NCBI RefSeq assembly: GCF_018219815.1
Contig: NZ_JADMKU010000003.1
Span: forward strand, 186,001 to 250,000
Origin: Thalassovita aquimarina
GTDB lineage: Bacteria > Pseudomonadota > Alphaproteobacteria > Rhodobacterales > Rhodobacteraceae
Direction: 5' to 3'
DNA: 64,000 bases
Part shown: piece by piece, positions 8,746 through 17,354 of the stretch
How the letters are laid out: the number at the start of each line of letters is the position of its first letter
Position numbering within the stretch: position 1 is the first letter of the stretch
Translations under genes and position numbers: made by a program
The notes under the pieces: generated by a model
Told to the model about the DNA's origin: nothing
Database searches by the model: none
The model's input: the letters and a program-made list of their open reading frames with translations, nothing else

Positions 8746-9357
8746 TCAGTGGGCGAAAATGTCGATTTCGGGCCAGCCGGCCAGATCCAGCTTGGCACGG
8801 GTCGGCAGGAAATCGAAACACGATTGCGCCAGCTCGACGCGGCCTTCGCGTTCCAGCATGCGGTCAAGTTCGGTTTTCAGCCGGTGCAGGTACAGAACGT
8901 CGGACGCGGCATACTCAAGCTGCGCCGAACTCAGCTCCGGCGCGCCCCAATCCGACATCTGTTGTTGTTTGGAAATATCGGTGGACAGCAGGTCTTGCAG
9001 CAGGTTTTTCAGCCCGTGCCGGTCGGTATAGGTCCGCACCAGTTTCGATGCTATCTTGGTGCAGTAGACCGGGGTGGTCAACGCCCCGAAGGCGTTGTAC
9101 ATCGCGGCGATGTCGAAACGCCCGAAATGGAACAGTTTCAGTACATCGGGGTTTTCCAGCATCCGGCACAGGTTCGGTGCTTCGGTCTGGCCCTTTTCGA
9201 TCTGCACGATATGGGTATGTCCGTCGCCGCCCGACATCTGCACCACGCAAAGGCGGTCCCGGTGCGGGTTCAGCCCCATGGTTTCGCAATCGATCGCCAC
9301 GACTGGACCAAGGTCCAGCCCGTCCGGCAGGTCATTCTGATAAAGATGGTTCGTCAT
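8746..9357 (-). CDS. rnd: ribonuclease D, short (exonuclease domain only)
   Basis: DEDD-family 3'-5' exoribonuclease of 203 residues. Motif ExoI is VAIDCETMGLNP, ExoII is FHFGRFDIAAMYN, and ExoIII is YAASDVLYLHRL. Only the exonuclease domain is present; the HRDC domains of the E. coli enzyme are missing, as is common in alphaproteobacteria. Start at 9357 is set by AAGGAA upstream; the frame remains open to 9681 but that extension has no recognisable content. It heads the minus-strand lpt cluster. Confidence 0.9.
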   Translation of the reverse strand: MTNHLYQNDLPDGLDLGPVVAIDCETMGLNPHRDRLCVVQMSGGDGHTHIVQIEKGQTEAPNLCRMLENPDVLKLFHFGRFDIAAMYNAFGALTTPVYCTKIASKLVRTYTDRHGLKNLLQDLLSTDISKQQQMSDWGAPELSSAQLEYAASDVLYLHRLKTELDRMLEREGRVELAQSCFDFLPTRAKLDLAGWPEIDIFAH

Positions 9358-9790
9358 GACTGTTCCTTCTGCGCCCCGCGCGGGGATGACGATTCGAAAT
9401 CTGGATGGCATGGGGGGCTTCAGGGCCGAAACCGCCCGATTTGAAAGGGTTCTAGGGCATTTCGCGGGGCTTTGCCAAGCCGAGCCGGGGAATCGAGTCG
9501 CGAAACTCCGCCTTCGGGGCGGCCAATACCAAGGTCCTGACGGTAAATTGACGTTTTGCGTGGCGTGCGTCACGAAAATTTCAAAAACCAGAATGTTTCC
9601 TAAGTGACTGTTTGTACGTGAAATTAATTCCCAAGGCCCCGCGTAAGTCACGGGCTTTCTATCGAAAGTATGTGTCCCCATACCATTAACCGGATATCCG
9701 ACGGGCGGCGCTTCAGGGTAAAACCGATACCAAGGTACTGGTGATGAGTTCCTTTGTTCTAAGTAAAGCGTAACGAGTAGTAACGAGTAC

Positions 9791-9870
9791 AGGAGCGCGA
9801 GTAGAAAACACGTCTAGGCAGTCAACCGTTGTTTTCGATGTCCCCCATTAATTCTCGCGCTCCTTTTTTT
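9791..9870 (+). ncRNA. candidate small RNA with closed-stem structure and intrinsic terminator
   Basis: AGGAGCGCGAG (9791-9801) is an exact reverse complement of CTCGCGCTCCT (9854-9864), which runs directly into seven T residues (9864-9870). Within the 52-base interior, GAAAACA (9804-9810) pairs exactly with TGTTTTC (9830-9836). Nested perfect stems ending in a T-run are typical of trans-acting bacterial small RNAs, or of a large terminator hairpin. The 5' end is uncertain; transcription may begin upstream around the GTAACGAGTA repeats. It does not match 4.5S, 6S or tmRNA as far as I can see. Target is unknown. Confidence 0.5.
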
Positions 9871-9907
9871 CTCAATCACCGGTACTTCTCTCTTCGTGAT
9901 GTCCTGG

Positions 9908-9939
9908 GATCCCGGTGCTTGTCGCCGGGATCATTTTTT
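9908..9939 (+). terminator. rho-independent terminator (plus strand)
   Basis: GATCCCGG (9908-9915) and CCGGGATC (9925-9932) form an exact eight-base-pair stem with a nine-base loop, followed by ATTTTTTC. There is no plus-strand protein gene upstream within the gap, so it either backs up the terminator of the small-RNA candidate or ends a separate short transcript. Confidence 0.7.
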
Positions 9940-10071
9940 CGCGGTGGGGCATGAAGCGCAAAGGATGCCATCGGGCGGGGCGCCAAGTGGCCGAGCGGTC
10001 GTCCTTATCGGCCTGAAATAAAAAATCTGATACGTGGATCGCCAGTGTTTTCGCGGAGGAAGCGGTGTGAA

Positions 10072-10686
10072 TCAGACCAGACCGTAATCGCGCGCCAGCA
10101 GCGCCGCCTGGGTTCGGTTCTGCACGTTCAGCTTCTTGTTGATCAGGGTCACGAACTGTTTCACCGTGGTTTCCTGAATGCCCAGGTCGCGGGCGATATG
10201 CTTGTTCGTCTTGCCGGTGGCCAGTTCCCGCAGGATTTCGGTTTCGCGCTTCGACAGGTTTTCGAAGAAGGGGTTTTCCGGCTGGTCGTCGGGCGATTCG
10301 AACAATTCGTCGGGCAGATGCTTGCCCCCCATCGCGAGGTATTTAAGCGTATGGGCGAAATAGTCGGGCGTCGCGGATTTCGCGATGATTCCCGAGGCTC
10401 CCATGCGAATGGCCTCCAGCGCGTCGGCGCGCGGAATCTGACCCGACATCAGGGCAACATGCGCTGCGTTGGGGGCGGCCAGGACCTGGCGCAGGCCGGC
10501 CAGTCCGTTCATCCCGGGCATCATGTAATCAAGGACGACGAGGTCGTAATGCGCCCCTTTTTCGATGATCTGCATCGCCGTGGGCAGGGTTCCGGCCTTG
10601 TCCACCTTCATGCTTCCATCATGGGACAGAAACGTAACCAGCATTTCGAGGAGAAGAAGATGATCGTCGGCCAAGAGCACACGCAT
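10072..10686 (-). CDS. LuxR/FixJ-type response regulator
   Basis: Two-domain response regulator of 204 residues. The N-terminal receiver (about 1-120) has the acidic pocket DD at 7-8, the phosphoacceptor Asp53 in VVLDYMMPG, and the lysine in IIAKSATPD. The C-terminal part (about 140-204) is a LuxR-type helix-turn-helix (LSKRETEILRELATGKTNKHIARDLG, then ETTVKQFVTLINKKL). No histidine kinase is adjacent, so it is an orphan; the regulon cannot be inferred. An inverted repeat CACAGT-n7-ACTGTG lies at 10755-10773, about 70 bases upstream of the start, and could be an operator. Confidence 0.88.
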   Translation of the reverse strand: MRVLLADDHLLLLEMLVTFLSHDGSMKVDKAGTLPTAMQIIEKGAHYDLVVLDYMMPGMNGLAGLRQVLAAPNAAHVALMSGQIPRADALEAIRMGASGIIAKSATPDYFAHTLKYLAMGGKHLPDELFESPDDQPENPFFENLSKRETEILRELATGKTNKHIARDLGIQETTVKQFVTLINKKLNVQNRTQAALLARDYGLV

Positions 10687-10930
10687 GAGCGATTATTTCC
10701 CGCCTTTCCTGATTACCAAGTAGAACTCTTTACCCGATCAGTTTACCGATTTCGCACAGTTTAAGATACTGTGTGGGTTCTAAAAAATTGTTCAGAATCA
10801 GGGTTATAAGTTCGTGTTCCGCTGCACTAAGTGATGGAGGGACACGACTTTAGGCTAGTTTTCTGTGCAAAAGGCAGAGCAGCCATCGGATGTGTCGCGC
10901 TCAGCGGTGTCGTGCTAAGCGCGAATCAAT

Positions 10931-11740
10931 TCACCGTCCCCGGAACGTCGCGGGGCGTTTTTCGAAGAAGGCGTCGATGCCTTCGTTGAAATCCTCGGAG
11001 GTATAGAGAATCGCCTGGGTATCGCGTTCGGCAGCAAGGAATTCGTCGAAACCCATCGGCAGCCTCGCCAGCAATTGCTTGGTATAGCTGTTGGTCAGCG
11101 GCGCGCCTTCGGCGATTTCTTCGGCCAGCGCCAAGGCATGGGAAAGCGTCGCGCCTTCGTCGGCGATGTCTTCCACCGCGCCCCAGTTCATCGCGGTTGC
11201 CGCGTCGATGGTGCGGCGGGTGAAGGCCAGCCACTTGGTCCGGCCCATGCCGATCCGAGCGGTCAGCGTGTGCAGCGATCCCAGGTCGGGGATCAGTCCC
11301 AGCTTGCCGAAGGGCAGGGAAAATTTGGCATCCGGCGCCGCGACGACGATATCGCAGGCAGCCGCCAGCGACATGCCCGCCCCCACGCACCAGCCTTCGA
11401 CGGCGGCGACGATGGGTTTCGGCCCCTGGATCATCACCCGCATCAGGTCGGCGGCATTGTTCATCCTCTCGCGCCCGGCGACCGAAGTGATGCCCTTCAT
11501 CGTGGACAGGTCCCCGCCAGCGCTGAAGTTGCCCTGTGCGCCGCAGATCACGATCGCCCTGACCGTTTCGTCCTGCATCGCTTCTTCCAACAACGCCTTC
11601 AGGGCGCCACGCAGGTCCGGCGACAACGCGTTGCGTCGCTTCGGCTGGTTCAGCCAGATCAACCGCGTCGCGCCCAGCGATACGGGAACGCACAATCCGT
11701 CGTCGATACCGGGTTCATTGGGCGTGGAGGGCAGGGTCAT
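10931..11740 (-). CDS. enoyl-CoA hydratase/isomerase family protein
   Basis: Crotonase-fold protein of 269 residues. The oxyanion-hole motif GNFSAGGDLSTM and the EGWCVGAGMSLAAACDIVVA block are typical. In the canonical hydratase two glutamates do catalysis; here the first aligns to a Ala/Gly-rich segment (GAGMSLA), so one catalytic glutamate appears replaced and the exact reaction (hydratase, isomerase or other crotonase chemistry) is uncertain. It is followed by the IclR regulator upstream on the same strand with a 64-base gap, but has no other pathway partner nearby. A second, canonical hydratase lies at 40.6 kb. Confidence 0.82.
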   Translation of the reverse strand: MTLPSTPNEPGIDDGLCVPVSLGATRLIWLNQPKRRNALSPDLRGALKALLEEAMQDETVRAIVICGAQGNFSAGGDLSTMKGITSVAGRERMNNAADLMRVMIQGPKPIVAAVEGWCVGAGMSLAAACDIVVAAPDAKFSLPFGKLGLIPDLGSLHTLTARIGMGRTKWLAFTRRTIDAATAMNWGAVEDIADEGATLSHALALAEEIAEGAPLTNSYTKQLLARLPMGFDEFLAAERDTQAILYTSEDFNEGIDAFFEKRPATFRGR

Positions 11741-11804
11741 GGCTGTATCCTTTTTCTTTGTGCGGGCATTGGTCGCATGGCGGAGGTGCGTGGTACAAGA
11801 CCGT

Positions 11805-12587
11805 TCAACGCACCGGGGGGCGGCCGCCCAGAACCTCGGTCAGTTCATCGGCCAGCTTCATCACCACCGCGCCGGTTTCGGCCACCTTTTCAGGTGTCAT
11901 CCGCGCCGCCAGCCCCGATACTGAAATTGCGCAGGCCGCTTCGCCCTGCGGGCCCCAGACCACGGCGGCAACACAGCGCAGGCCCAGCACGAATTCCTCG
12001 TCGTCCAGCGCGAAGCCACGTTCGCGAATCCGGGCGATTTCGTCATGCACGGCGTCGCGGCTGGTCAGGCTGTGCGATGTCATCGTGCGCAATCCGTGGC
12101 GGTCGATGATCCGGTCGATCGCGTCGTCTTCCCAGGTGGCAAGGATCGCCTTGCCCATGCCGGAACACATCACCGGCACCCGGCCGCCGGGGGGCGAAAT
12201 GGCGCGCATGATTTCGCGGCTTTCCACCTGTGACAGGGTGACGACCTCGCCATCTTCGATCACGCCTAGATTGGCGGTTTCGCGGGTGATGTCGCGCAAC
12301 CGGCGCAGGAAGGGCAGGGCGGGGGCCACGAAGCTGCGCTGCTTGGCATAGGCAGACCCGACGGCAAAGGCGCGCTGGCCGACATGCCAGCGACCGCTGG
12401 CGGCATCCGACTGAACGAAGCCGCGCTGTTCCAGTGTGGTCAGCAGGCGATGGGTGGTGGACACGGCCAGGCCCGCCTCTTTCGCAAGGTCCGACAGCCG
12501 CGCGCCGTCGCTGACCTGCGCGATTCGTTCCAGCAGTTCCAGCGCCCGGTGCACCGACTGAACGCCGCCTGTTTGCTTCTCTGCCAT
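11805..12587 (-). CDS. IclR family transcriptional regulator
   Basis: IclR-type regulator, 260 residues. The N-terminal winged helix (about 10-70) contains [11 protein letters not shown] and the [24 protein letters not shown] recognition region, followed by the IclR effector-binding domain with [20 protein letters not shown] and the C-terminal [10 protein letters not shown] block. The start at 12587 has GGAAAGAG five bases upstream; the frame is open much further, but only because it runs antisense through glcB. It is divergent from malate synthase G with about 117 bases between starts, so control of glcB and glcG in response to glyoxylate/glycolate-type metabolites is a reasonable inference. 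Confidence 0.9.
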   Translation of the reverse strand: MAEKQTGGVQSVHRALELLERIAQVSDGARLSDLAKEAGLAVSTTHRLLTTLEQRGFVQSDAASGRWHVGQRAFAVGSAYAKQRSFVAPALPFLRRLRDITRETANLGVIEDGEVVTLSQVESREIMRAISPPGGRVPVMCSGMGKAILATWEDDAIDRIIDRHGLRTMTSHSLTSRDAVHDEIARIRERGFALDDEEFVLGLRCVAAVVWGPQGEAACAISVSGLAARMTPEKVAETGAVVMKLADELTEVLGGRPPVR

Positions 12588-12704
12588 TGTCGCTCTTTCC
12601 ATTTTCGGAAGATATTTTTCCACGATATGGAAAACTTTGACAAGGGGCGAGACGGCATCCCATGGTATTCTTATTCTGCGCGCAATCATGAAAGGAGAGT
12701 CGCG

Positions 12705-14861
12705 ATGACTGATTACGTGACCCGCGCCGGGCTGCAGGTGGCCAGCGAACTGGCCGAACTCGTTGAAACGCAGATCCTGCCCGATCTGGGGCTGGAGGCC
12801 GAAGCGGTCTGGTCCGGCTATGCCAAGATGCTGGCCGAGCTGGCACCGGAAAACCGTCGCCTGCTGGAAGTGCGCGAAACCCTGCAGAAGCAGATTGACG
12901 ACTGGCTGACCGCCCGCAAGGGACAGGACTGGGACAACGACGCCTATCAGGCGTTCCTGCGCGAAATCGGATACCTGGTGCCCGAAGGCGACGATTTCGA
13001 AATCACCACCGCGAATGCCGATGACGAAATCGCACGCATCGCCGGGCCGCAGCTGGTGGTGCCGGTGATGAACGCGCGTTTCGCGCTGAACGCGGCGAAT
13101 GCCCGCTGGGGATCGCTCTATGATGCGCTGTACGGCACCGATGCATTGCCGGGCGCGCCGGAAGGGACAGGTTACGATCCCAAGCGCGGCGCGCAGGCCG
13201 TGGCATGGGCCGCGGATTTCCTCGACAAGGCGGTGCCGCTGGTCGGCGCGTCGCACAAGGACGTGACCGCGTATCAGCGCGAAGGCGGCGAGCTGCTGGC
13301 TCTGATCGATGCGCGCGAAGTGCCGTTTGCAGATCCGGCCGCTTTCGTGGGTTACACCGAAGACGGCGACAAAGCCTCCTACATGCTGCGCCACAACGGC
13401 ATGCATATCGAGCTGCTGATCGACCCGTCGCACCCGGTGGGGGCGACCCATCCGGCCGGTCTGCGCGACGTGGTGCTGGAAAGCGCCCTGACCGCGATCC
13501 AGGATTGCGAAGACAGCGTCGCGGCGGTGGATGCCGAGGACAAAACGGATGTCTATGCCAAGTGGCTGGGCCTGATGAAGGGCGACCTGGCCGAGACCTT
13601 CGAGAAGGGCGGCAAGCAGATGACCCGCCGTCTGGCCGACGACAAGGTGCTGACCGCGCCGGACGGGTCGACGCTGACCCTGCAGGGTCGGGCATTGCTG
13701 CTGGTGCGCAACGTAGGGCACCTGATGACCACCGACGCGGTGCTGATGGACGGCGAAGAAACCCCCGAAGGCATGCTGGATGCGCTGATCACCGTCGCCT
13801 GCGCTATGCATGACCTGAAGAAGACCGAAGGCCCGCGCAATTCGCGCACCGGGTCGGTTTACGTGGTGAAGCCGAAGATGCACGGACCGGAAGAGGTGGC
13901 CTTCGCCAACACCATGTATGGCCGGGTCGAAGACATCCTTGGCCTGCCCGCCAATACCGTGAAACTGGGCGTGATGGACGAAGAACGCCGCACCTCGGCC
14001 AACCTGAAGGAATGTATCCGCGCCGTGAAGGAACGCCTGGTTTTCATCAATACCGGGTTCCTCGACCGCACCGGCGACGAGATCCATACCAGCATGCAGG
14101 CCGGGCCGTTCATCCCGAAGGGCGAGATGAAGGATGCCGGTTGGCTGGCCGCCTATGAGGACGGCAACGTCGATACCGGTCTTGCCACCGGAATGCAGGG
14201 CAAGGGCCAGATCGGCAAGGGCATGTGGGCGAAGCCCGATGCGATGGCCGAAATGCTGGAGGCCAAGATCGGCCACCCGATGTCGGGCGCCAATACCGCC
14301 TGGGTGCCGTCGCCCACCGCCGCGACGCTGCACGCCACGCATTACCATCAGGTCGACGTGTTCGCCCGGCAGGACGAGTTGAAGGGGCGCGAAGCGGCCA
14401 GCCGCGACGCGCTGCTTACCCCGCCGCTGCTGGCGGGGCGTAACCTGACCGAGGACGAGGTGCGCCGCGACGTGGACAACAACTGCCAGGGCATCCTGGG
14501 CTATGTCGTGCGCTGGATCGACCAGGGTGTCGGCTGTTCCAAGGTGCCCGACATCAACGATGTCGGCCTGATGGAAGACCGCGCGACGCTGCGGATTTCG
14601 TCGCAATACCTGGCGAACTGGCTGATGCACGGACTGGTGACCGAGGACCAGGTGATGGAAAGCCTCAAGCGGATGGCCCAGGAAGTGGACCGCCAGAACG
14701 CGAACGACCCGGCCTATACGCCGATGGCGCCGGGCTATGACGGCGTGGCCTTTGCCGCCGCCTGCGACCTGATCTTCAAGGGGGCCGAGCAGCCGTCGGG
14801 CTATACCGAGCCGGTGCTGCATGCCCGCCGCCGCGAAGCCAAGGCGCAACAGGGAGCGTAA
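12705..14861 (+). CDS. glcB: malate synthase G
   Basis: Condenses glyoxylate with acetyl-CoA to malate, 718 residues, the usual length of isoform G. Recognisable blocks include the arginine-containing [17 protein letters not shown], the [21 protein letters not shown] segment and, near the C-terminus, the catalytic aspartate region [20 protein letters not shown]. The start at 12705 is set by AAAGGAG eight bases upstream. The following GlcG-like gene begins three bases after the stop, so both are one operon. The divergent IclR gene is the obvious candidate regulator. Confidence 0.95.
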   Translation: MTDYVTRAGLQVASELAELVETQILPDLGLEAEAVWSGYAKMLAELAPENRRLLEVRETLQKQIDDWLTARKGQDWDNDAYQAFLREIGYLVPEGDDFEITTANADDEIARIAGPQLVVPVMNARFALNAANARWGSLYDALYGTDALPGAPEGTGYDPKRGAQAVAWAADFLDKAVPLVGASHKDVTAYQREGGELLALIDAREVPFADPAAFVGYTEDGDKASYMLRHNGMHIELLIDPSHPVGATHPAGLRDVVLESALTAIQDCEDSVAAVDAEDKTDVYAKWLGLMKGDLAETFEKGGKQMTRRLADDKVLTAPDGSTLTLQGRALLLVRNVGHLMTTDAVLMDGEETPEGMLDALITVACAMHDLKKTEGPRNSRTGSVYVVKPKMHGPEEVAFANTMYGRVEDILGLPANTVKLGVMDEERRTSANLKECIRAVKERLVFINTGFLDRTGDEIHTSMQAGPFIPKGEMKDAGWLAAYEDGNVDTGLATGMQGKGQIGKGMWAKPDAMAEMLEAKIGHPMSGANTAWVPSPTAATLHATHYHQVDVFARQDELKGREAASRDALLTPPLLAGRNLTEDEVRRDVDNNCQGILGYVVRWIDQGVGCSKVPDINDVGLMEDRATLRISSQYLANWLMHGLVTEDQVMESLKRMAQEVDRQNANDPAYTPMAPGYDGVAFAAACDLIFKGAEQPSGYTEPVLHARRREAKAQQGA

Positions 14862-14863
14862 CG

Positions 14864-15286
14864 ATGATTACCGTGACCAGACTGGATTGCGCCGACGCGC
14901 GCGTGATGATCGAAGGCGCCCGCGCCAAGGCCGACGAGATCGGGGTGCCGATGTGCATCGCGATCACCGACGAGGGCGGCAACCTGATCGCCTTCGAGCG
15001 GATGGATGGCGGCAAGGTGACCTCGAGCACCATCGCGATCGACAAGAGCTTCACCGCTTCGGGCGCGAAGAAGGCCACCCATGAATACGGCGCCGCCAGC
15101 CAGCCGGGCGCGCCGGCCTACGGCATCGGGTCGGCTATCGGCGGCCGCCTGATGGTGGTGGGCGGCGGTTTGCCGGTCTTCGTGAACGATGAATGCGTCG
15201 GCGGCATCGGTGTCAGTTCCGGCACCCCGGCGCAGGACACCGAGGTGGCCCAGGCCGGTGTCGATGCCTTGCTCGCCACGCTCTGA
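14864..15286 (+). CDS. glcG: GlcG/HbpS-family (DUF336) protein
   Basis: A 140-residue protein of the GlcG/HbpS family: MCIAITDEGGNLIAFERMDG, then SIAIDKSFTA-like segment, YGIGSAIGGRLMVVGGGLPV and a C-terminal GGIGVSSGTPAQDTEVAQ block. The family is found in glycolate and diol-utilisation operons and binds small ligands or haem in some members; its biochemical role in glycolate operons is not established. It is cotranscribed with glcB (three-base gap), which supports the GlcG name. Confidence 0.85.
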   Translation: MITVTRLDCADARVMIEGARAKADEIGVPMCIAITDEGGNLIAFERMDGGKVTSSTIAIDKSFTASGAKKATHEYGAASQPGAPAYGIGSAIGGRLMVVGGGLPVFVNDECVGGIGVSSGTPAQDTEVAQAGVDALLATL

Positions 15287-15343
15287 GCGGCGGGGCTGTT
15301 ATCGGAATGTGCGCCCGGTCCCCGGGCGCGCACGATTTGCTTC

Positions 15344-15470
15344 GCCCGAGGCCGAAGCGGTGGGGGGCTTTACCCCGTCGCCTTGCGGGCGCTCGTCACT
15401 GAAATTGATTCACTGGATCAATTTCCGGGCCTTCCTCGCCCCCTGGGATATTTCTGAAAAGAAGAAGCTG
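15344..15470. repeat. composite roseobacter-type intergenic repeat element
   Basis: Within the gap after glcG, GAAATTGAT (15401-15409) and ATCAATTTC (15417-15425) form an exact nine-base inverted repeat around TCACTGG, followed by a CCCCCTGGGATATTT...AAAAGAAGAAG motif at 15439-15467. The second motif recurs, inverted and slightly changed, at 49387-49417 between phnL and phnK. Similar intergenic elements are, to my memory, scattered through roseobacter genomes. Function unknown. Confidence 0.5.
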
Positions 15471-15495
15471 CCGATTTTTTCTGAAAAGGCTTGTT

Positions 15496-15511
15496 GGTTA
15501 CAAATGTAACC
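15496..15511. promoter_or_regulatory. operator-like palindrome upstream of the VOC gene
   Basis: GGTTACA (15496-15502), two bases, then TGTAACC (15505-15511): an exact 16-base palindrome 33 bases before the ATG of the VOC gene. Its size and symmetry fit a dimeric repressor site, and its position would block transcription initiation. The binding protein is unknown. Confidence 0.45.
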
Positions 15512-15514
15512 ACT

Positions 15515-15538
15515 AGGCCCTTCTGCAAAGGAGGGCCT
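15515..15538 (+). promoter_or_regulatory. hairpin containing the Shine-Dalgarno of the VOC gene
   Basis: AGGCCCT (15515-15521) pairs exactly with AGGGCCT (15532-15538). The strong ribosome site AAGGAGG at 15528-15534 lies partly in the loop and partly in the 3' arm, nine bases before the ATG at 15544. Folding would partly mask the ribosome site, so translational control is possible; a chance stem cannot be excluded. Confidence 0.4.
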
Positions 15539-15543
15539 TAGCC

Positions 15544-16086
15544 ATGAAAATCGAGAAGATTCACCACGTCGCCTATCGCTGCAAGGATGCCAAGGAGACG
15601 GTGGAATGGTACCGCGATATGCTGAACATGGATTTCATCCTGGCGATTGCCGAGGACCATGTACCGTCAACCCATGAACCCGATCCCTACATGCATATTT
15701 TCCTCGATGCAGGGGATGGCAACGTGTTGGCGTTTTTCGAATTGCCGACCAAGCCGGAGATGGGCCGCGATCCCAACACGCCGATCTGGGTGCAGCATAT
15801 CGCCTTCAAGGTGAAGGACCGCGATGCGCTGATCGAATATAAGGAGCATCTTGAAGCCAAGGGCGTCGAGGTGCTGGGCGTCACCGACCATTCGATTTTC
15901 CATTCGATCTATTTCTTCGATCCGAACGGGCACCGGATCGAGCTGGCCTGCCCGGATCCGGAAGAAGACGCGATGCTGGAAAAGCTGAACGACGTGAAAT
16001 GGGAGATGCTGGAAGAATGGTCGCGCACCAAGAAAGCCCCCAAGCACGCCGACTGGATGCACAAGAAGGAACTGAGCGGGGTGTGA
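15544..16086 (+). CDS. VOC superfamily (glyoxalase/dioxygenase-like) protein
   Basis: A 180-residue vicinal-oxygen-chelate protein with the paired beta-alpha-beta-beta-beta modules. Likely metal ligands are His8 in KIHHVAY, the histidine in WVQHIAFK and the glutamate in GHRIELACPDP, consistent with a mononuclear metal site. Substrate cannot be told; the C-terminal extension after residue 150 (EWSRTKKAPKHADW) is typical of a subgroup annotated as glyoxalase or biphenyl-dioxygenase-like. Upstream are a palindrome and a hairpin overlapping the ribosome site. The stop abuts that of the convergent next gene in a TGATCA junction. Confidence 0.8.
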   Translation: MKIEKIHHVAYRCKDAKETVEWYRDMLNMDFILAIAEDHVPSTHEPDPYMHIFLDAGDGNVLAFFELPTKPEMGRDPNTPIWVQHIAFKVKDRDALIEYKEHLEAKGVEVLGVTDHSIFHSIYFFDPNGHRIELACPDPEEDAMLEKLNDVKWEMLEEWSRTKKAPKHADWMHKKELSGV

Positions 16087-16641
16087 TCAGCCCGTAAAGG
16101 GCTGCGCCGCCAGGTCCGCCGCGATATCGTCGTCCAGCGGTGTGTCGCAGCTGTTCAGGATATAGCCGAGGGTGGAATAGAACCCCACCGTGGCGATCAC
16201 GTCGAAAAGGCCCTTTTCGCCCACCAGCGCGATCAGGGCCTTTTGCGTTTCCGACGAAAGGCGCTTTGCAGTGAACAATTCGTCCACAGCGCCAGCGATG
16301 GTGGCGTCGTCCGCGTCCATGCCCGACAGCGGCCCGCGGATCGATCCGATCCGGGCGTCCGACATGCCGCAGACGCGGGCGCGGTGGACATGCTGGTTCC
16401 ATTCATAGGACGAGCCGAGGTTGTGGCCGGTGCGCAGGATCGTCACCTCGCTCAGCTGTGCGCCGAGCGCGTTGTCGATGACCACGTGTTGGCGCAGCGG
16501 CGCCCAGGCCTTCAGCAGTTCGGGATTGTGCGCCATGGTGCGATAGACGTTCAGGCGGCCGGCGAAACCGTCGCGCAGATCGGCGACCTGATCGGGCCAG
16601 GCCGCGTCGGGGATCGGGGGGAAACGGAGCGGATCGGTCAT
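16087..16641 (-). CDS. carboxymuconolactone decarboxylase (CMD/AhpD-like) family protein
   Basis: A 184-residue CMD-family protein. The typical block LSEVTILRTGHNLGSSYEWNQHVHRARVCGM is followed by helix-rich segments ending LGYILNS. The AhpD CxxC pair is not present where that family carries it, so peroxidase-reductase function is unlikely; similar proteins are annotated only at family level. Start at 16641 follows AAGGAAAAA. Convergent with the VOC gene with directly adjoining stops. Function unassigned. Confidence 0.8.
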   Translation of the reverse strand: MTDPLRFPPIPDAAWPDQVADLRDGFAGRLNVYRTMAHNPELLKAWAPLRQHVVIDNALGAQLSEVTILRTGHNLGSSYEWNQHVHRARVCGMSDARIGSIRGPLSGMDADDATIAGAVDELFTAKRLSSETQKALIALVGEKGLFDVIATVGFYSTLGYILNSCDTPLDDDIAADLAAQPFTG

Positions 16642-16904
16642 CGCTTTTTCCTTGATAGAGGGGTTTTGGCGCCTTTCTAGACTGCACGAGGCGTGCGGAT
16701 GCAACAGCGAAATTCGCCCCGGTGCGGCGTGCCCGAAGCGATTTTAACTCGGAATACGGGTGCTTAGGCGTTGTTTTCTAGGTTATCGATTCGTAAAGTT
16801 TCCCCGGATTCCGCCCATTTCTGCCCGCATTTTCAGCGACAAGTGTGGGCCACACCCGGTCTGTCCGCAGGCCGCGCTTCAGTTCAGACGCCCGAAAGGC
16901 AGTT

Positions 16905-17345
16905 ATGTTTGTTAAATTTTTACTTTGCTCCGGTCTGGCTGCCGCGGTGAACCTGGCGGCGGGGTATCTGTTCTACGGCGTGCTGGGATTCAACGGCTCG
17001 CTGGGATACCCGGTTTCGGTTGCGCTGGCTTTTGTCATGGGGATGGGGGTCAGTTTCATTTTGAACCGTGCCTATACCTACGACCCGTCCGGTCGCCATC
17101 CGAAAGAGGAGTTGCGGGATTTCTTCTTCGTTTCGGTTTTCGGCCTGGCCCTGACCACGATGATGGCGCGCCTTTTCCTGAGCGGCCTGAAATGGCTGGC
17201 GGTCGGGCAGTGGGGCCTGCCGGTCGCACTGGAGGTCGCCGCGCATGTCATGGCGGTCGGCCTCACCGCCTTTTATTCTTTCTTCGCGCACAGGCATGTC
17301 AGTTTCCGCAGTGCCCGCGCCGAATCCAATTCTCCTTTCGCATAG
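16905..17345 (+). CDS. GtrA family membrane protein
   Basis: A 146-residue protein with four predicted membrane helices (about 3-25, 35-55, 78-100, 112-135). The KFLLCSGLAAAVNLAAGYLFY opening and the NRAYTY motif after helix two are typical of GtrA, proteins proposed to flip or present polyprenyl-linked sugars for glycan modification. Start at 16905 follows GAAAGGC. A flavoprotein and a large GT-C-like protein follow on the same strand, suggesting one envelope-glycan module. An inverted repeat GTGTGG-G-CCACAC lies 50 bases upstream at 16843-16855. Confidence 0.85.
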   Translation: MFVKFLLCSGLAAAVNLAAGYLFYGVLGFNGSLGYPVSVALAFVMGMGVSFILNRAYTYDPSGRHPKEELRDFFFVSVFGLALTTMMARLFLSGLKWLAVGQWGLPVALEVAAHVMAVGLTAFYSFFAHRHVSFRSARAESNSPFA

Positions 17346-17354
17346 GGATCACGA

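Larger units (their letters stand above)
9358..10071. other. 714-base gene-free region between rnd and the response-regulator gene
   Basis: No convincing protein gene is present. The region probably contains the promoter of rnd (minus strand) at its left end. The right half contains a structured small-RNA candidate at 9791-9870 and a second terminator at 9908-9939, both reading on the plus strand. A direct repeat of GTAACGAGTA occurs just before the RNA candidate (9770-9789), and an imperfect repeat of the form CCRATACCAAGGTNCTG occurs near 9523 and 9725. The final 100 bases before the response regulator show nothing recognisable. Confidence 0.5.

Noticed and set aside
11805-14849. 1014-codon minus-strand frame as one protein
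   Set aside because: Only the last 260 codons are IclR; the rest is antisense to glcB.
16843-16855. GTGTGG-G-CCACAC as a firm operator for gtrA
   Set aside because: Exact but short palindrome at GC-rich composition; kept only as a remark in the GtrA entry.
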